From Devosia crocina (GTDB lineage Bacteria > Pseudomonadota > Alphaproteobacteria > Rhizobiales > Devosiaceae), in contig NZ_FPCK01000001.1 of the NCBI RefSeq assembly GCF_900116545.1, forward strand, positions 1,116,001-1,180,000: a DNA stretch of 64,000 nucleotides, read 5' to 3'. Below are positions 62,104 through 64,000 of this stretch, piece after piece. The notes beneath the pieces are model-generated. The model had not been told where the DNA came from and did not search any database. It saw only the letters and a list, made by a program, of their open reading frames with translations. Position 1 is the first letter of the stretch; each line of letters begins with the position of its first letter. The position numbers were made by a program, and so were the translations under genes.

Positions 62104-62413
62104 TCAAGTTCGTCCTTCTAGGAAGGCGAAAGCACGTCTGTGCTGAAGCGTTTTCAAGCGCCGAACACAGATGGGCTTTGAGATGAACTCCTCACCTGCT
62201 AATTCTTGCTCACACAAGTTAGCAAAGGCTCTCTAGCGAAAACGGCACGGCAAGACAAGAGGGCCAGGGCTCCACCCTTGGCGGGGAAAACTCGTTCAGG
62301 ACGTGCCGCGGCGAACGTTGCCAAGCGACTGCTGCGCCAATACAAATTAAGTTGCAGCCGCAAGCGGAAATCGCGAGCGCGCCTGTCTAGACCAGATGGA
62401 TATTTGAAACTTC
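62104..62413. promoter_or_regulatory. Divergent promoter region with a LacI-type operator candidate
   Basis: 310 bp between the divergent TRAP operon and the LacI regulator gene. TGAAGCGTTTTCA (62144-62156) has the TGAA...TTCA arms around a central CG typical of LacI-family operators, 41 bp before the operon start. No other gene is seen in the region. Confidence 0.5.
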
Positions 62414-63418
62414 ATGCCGAAGACGATCAAGGAAATAGCCGCCGAGACAGGCTATTCTCGAACAACCGTCACCCTGGTCATCAATGGTAAGGCCGACGAC
62501 TACAGGATCAGCCCAAAGGCCAAGGCCGCCATCGAGAGTTTCATCGCCGAACACGGCTATCGCTATAACCAGGCGGCGCGGAGTCTGAAGCTCGCCAGGA
62601 GCCACACAGTGGCGCTGATCGTGCCGGACATCGCAAATGCTTTCTTTGCCCGACTAGCCTCTGCACTCGAGCGCCAGTGTCGCCACGAAGGCTTTGTCCT
62701 CGTTACCGCATCCACTGGCGAAGATCCTGCGGTAGAGAGGCTGGCGATTGAAAATTTCGCTGCCCGCGGGGTTGATGGCGTGATCCTGACCCCGTGCGAG
62801 CCTCCTAGAACAGGGCTCGGAGCAGGACGGAAAGCCGAGATGCCGATCGTCAGGATCGATCGTCACTTCGAGGGCGACGAGGGTTACCTCGTGAGCAGTG
62901 ATCATCTGGCTAGCGCCCGCGTCCTGACGGAGAATGTTCTTTCTGCAGGCGCGAAGGACATCGTCTTTTTCTCAGGGCCGCTCAGCAACCCGACGACTGC
63001 TCTGCGTGCCAGGGGCATAGAACGCACGGCACTTGCGGCGGAGCAGTCCGGCGTGAGGGTTTCTAAACGCCCTTCGATGATCGACAGCGAAGAGGGTGGC
63101 TATGCCTTGATCGTCGACTTGCTGGGCGAGGCCCGTGAACTGCCCGGCGGCTTGATCTTCGGCTCGCTGCCCATCTTTCACGGCGCGATGCGCGCTGTCC
63201 GCGATCGGCTCGGCGCTGTCCCTGCTTCGCTGGTTGTTGGAACATTCGCCTATTCGGCGATCATCGATTACCTACCCAACCCGGTTTTCGTCGTGCGCCA
63301 GAACGAGACGGAGATCGCAAGCCGTGCTTTCAGCACTTTGGCGCACCTCATGCGCAAGGAACAACCGGTCGATCATACCTTTCTGATCGCCACCGACCTG
63401 ACGGTCTACCGCGGGTAG
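62414..63418 (+). CDS. LacI-family transcriptional regulator
   Basis: A 334-residue regulator. The helix-turn-helix is TIKEIAAETGYSRTTVTLVI (residues 3-22), followed by the hinge region YRISPKAKAAIESFIAEHGY and NQAARSLKLARSHTVALIVP. The C-terminal sugar-binding domain includes GVDGVILTP and VRIDRHFEGDEGYLVSSD. It is divergent from the TRAP/lyase operon and is the obvious candidate repressor. The inducer is probably the imported acid or an early product. Confidence 0.92.
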   Translation: MPKTIKEIAAETGYSRTTVTLVINGKADDYRISPKAKAAIESFIAEHGYRYNQAARSLKLARSHTVALIVPDIANAFFARLASALERQCRHEGFVLVTASTGEDPAVERLAIENFAARGVDGVILTPCEPPRTGLGAGRKAEMPIVRIDRHFEGDEGYLVSSDHLASARVLTENVLSAGAKDIVFFSGPLSNPTTALRARGIERTALAAEQSGVRVSKRPSMIDSEEGGYALIVDLLGEARELPGGLIFGSLPIFHGAMRAVRDRLGAVPASLVVGTFAYSAIIDYLPNPVFVVRQNETEIASRAFSTLAHLMRKEQPVDHTFLIATDLTVYRG

Positions 63419-63596
63419 CAGGGATGTCTTGCCTCTAAGGCGAGGCGGGTAGTGGCAGCACTCACCGATCCTTGTGTCAGCAGCGGAGAGAACACGGCAA
63501 ATCTTGCCAGCCTGGAGTCCAGTTTCTGCCGACTGTCGCGCCTTTCTCGACCAGACCAAGCCGCAATCTTCATTTGAATTCAACGATTTAAAAGTC

Positions 63597-63611
63597 TGGC
63601 ATTCCCCTTGC
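63597..63611 (+). promoter_or_regulatory. Sigma-54 type promoter before flgE
   Basis: TGGCATTCCCCTTGC fits the -24/-12 consensus TGGCAC-N-(N4)-TTGC with exact spacing and GG/GC at the key positions. It lies 55 bp before the flgE start, giving a transcription start near 63623. Confidence 0.72.
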
Positions 63612-63665
63612 ATTGGTCTGGGCAAACAGGCGCTCGCTGCGTCTTTTGGGGAACTGGAGTTTTAA

Positions 63666-64000
63666 ATGGGTATTTTTGGCGCTCTTCAAAGTGCAGTTTC
63701 GGGCCTCAAGGCTCAGTCGCACGCCATGGAGAACATTTCCGGCAACATCGCCAATTCGCAGACCATCGGCTACAAGCGCATCGATACGAGCTTCCTCGAC
63801 ATGATCCCCGACGCGCCGGTCAAGACCCAGGTTGCCGGCGCGGTGTCGGCTTTTTCGCGCTCCATGAATACCGTGCGCGGCGACATCCAGAATTCCGACA
63901 CCGAGACCCATATGGCTCTCAACAACAACGGCTTCTTTGTCACGCAGAAGGCTGATGGTAGCCCGGGGACTTTCTATACCCGCCGCGGCGATTTCGAGGT
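63666..64000 (+). CDS. flgE: Flagellar hook protein FlgE, N-terminal part (cut by window edge)
   Basis: The first 111 codons of a flagellar hook-family protein; the gene runs off the right edge. The N-terminus MGIFGALQSAVSGLKAQSHA, then MENISGNIANSQTIGYKR, is the rod/hook/filament axial signature (SGLxAxxxxxxxxxNIAN). LNNNGFFVTQ, YTRRGDF follow as in FlgE. CTGGAG lies upstream of the ATG. Short hook-rod proteins such as FlgF or FlgG also begin this way; FlgE is preferred for the MGIFGALQSAVSGL start. A sigma-54-type promoter precedes it. Confidence 0.82.
   Translation, partial: MGIFGALQSAVSGLKAQSHAMENISGNIANSQTIGYKRIDTSFLDMIPDAPVKTQVAGAVSAFSRSMNTVRGDIQNSDTETHMALNNNGFFVTQKADGSPGTFYTRRGDFE

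Overview
The window looks like chromosomal DNA of an alphaproteobacterium of the order Hyphomicrobiales, most likely near Devosia (Devosiaceae). The lineage call is inference. It rests on high GC, the gene content, a giant coiled-coil protein resembling the polar-growth factor GPR/RgsE of Agrobacterium and Sinorhizobium, peptide-leader control of ilv and leu genes, a DUF2849-cysI-cysH sulfur operon, and mosaic repeats typical of the group. I see no phage, transposon, integrase, CRISPR array or rRNA. The only RNA gene is tRNA-Lys(CTT).

Layout. 1-6 kb: divergent serB (cut by the window edge) and miaA, a MATE exporter, a DUF423 membrane protein, a glycine-zipper lipoprotein, a cold-shock protein, a NUDIX hydrolase and a PiT phosphate transporter. 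6-10 kb: an ilv leader with a tiny Ile/Leu/Val-rich leader peptide and terminator, then ilvB-ilvH, then pdxJ. 10-16 kb: an FMN reductase, the K+ transporter kup, a secreted protein, an Old Yellow Enzyme, an alpha/beta hydrolase and a TetR regulator with a perfect 18-bp palindrome in front. 16-23 kb: ilvC, a heme-degrading-domain protein, phzF, a 40-residue leucine-rich probable leader peptide, leuA, an EEP phosphatase and a hisC-like aminotransferase. 23-35 kb: tRNA-Lys, terC, a FemAB-like/flippase pair, a GNAT protein, acs, a GH3 hexosaminidase, an LpxH-like phosphatase, a glycosyltransferase and an MFS carrier. 34.5-41 kb: the 2152-residue GPR/RgsE-like gene, divergent from an Hpt protein. 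41.8-45 kb: prfC translationally coupled to a methyltransferase, and a ferredoxin.

45-52 kb is an assimilatory sulfur locus: cysG, DUF2849, cysI, a cysH-DUF934 fusion, a thioredoxin-reductase-like ferredoxin-NADP reductase and a second ferredoxin. A near-perfect 23-bp palindrome lies in front of cysG. Together these could supply siroheme, sulfite reductase, PAPS/APS reductase and the electron chain NADPH to reductase to ferredoxin to CysI. An EAL phosphodiesterase, the ycjX-ycjF pair, metA and a P-loop ATPase follow. 57-63.4 kb is a catabolic locus on the minus strand (dihydrodipicolinate-synthase-like lyase, 2-hydroxyacid dehydrogenase, TRAP transporter dctQ-dctM-dctP), with a divergent LacI regulator. 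The window ends in the start of flgE (flagellar hook), behind a well-formed sigma-54 type -24/-12 promoter.

The most interesting signals are the two amino-acid leader peptides, the 99-bp tandem repeats in the giant polar-growth-type protein, the cysH-DUF934 fusion, the palindromes in front of cysG and the TetR gene, Ala111 in MetA, and the uncharacterised TRAP/lyase/dehydrogenase locus.
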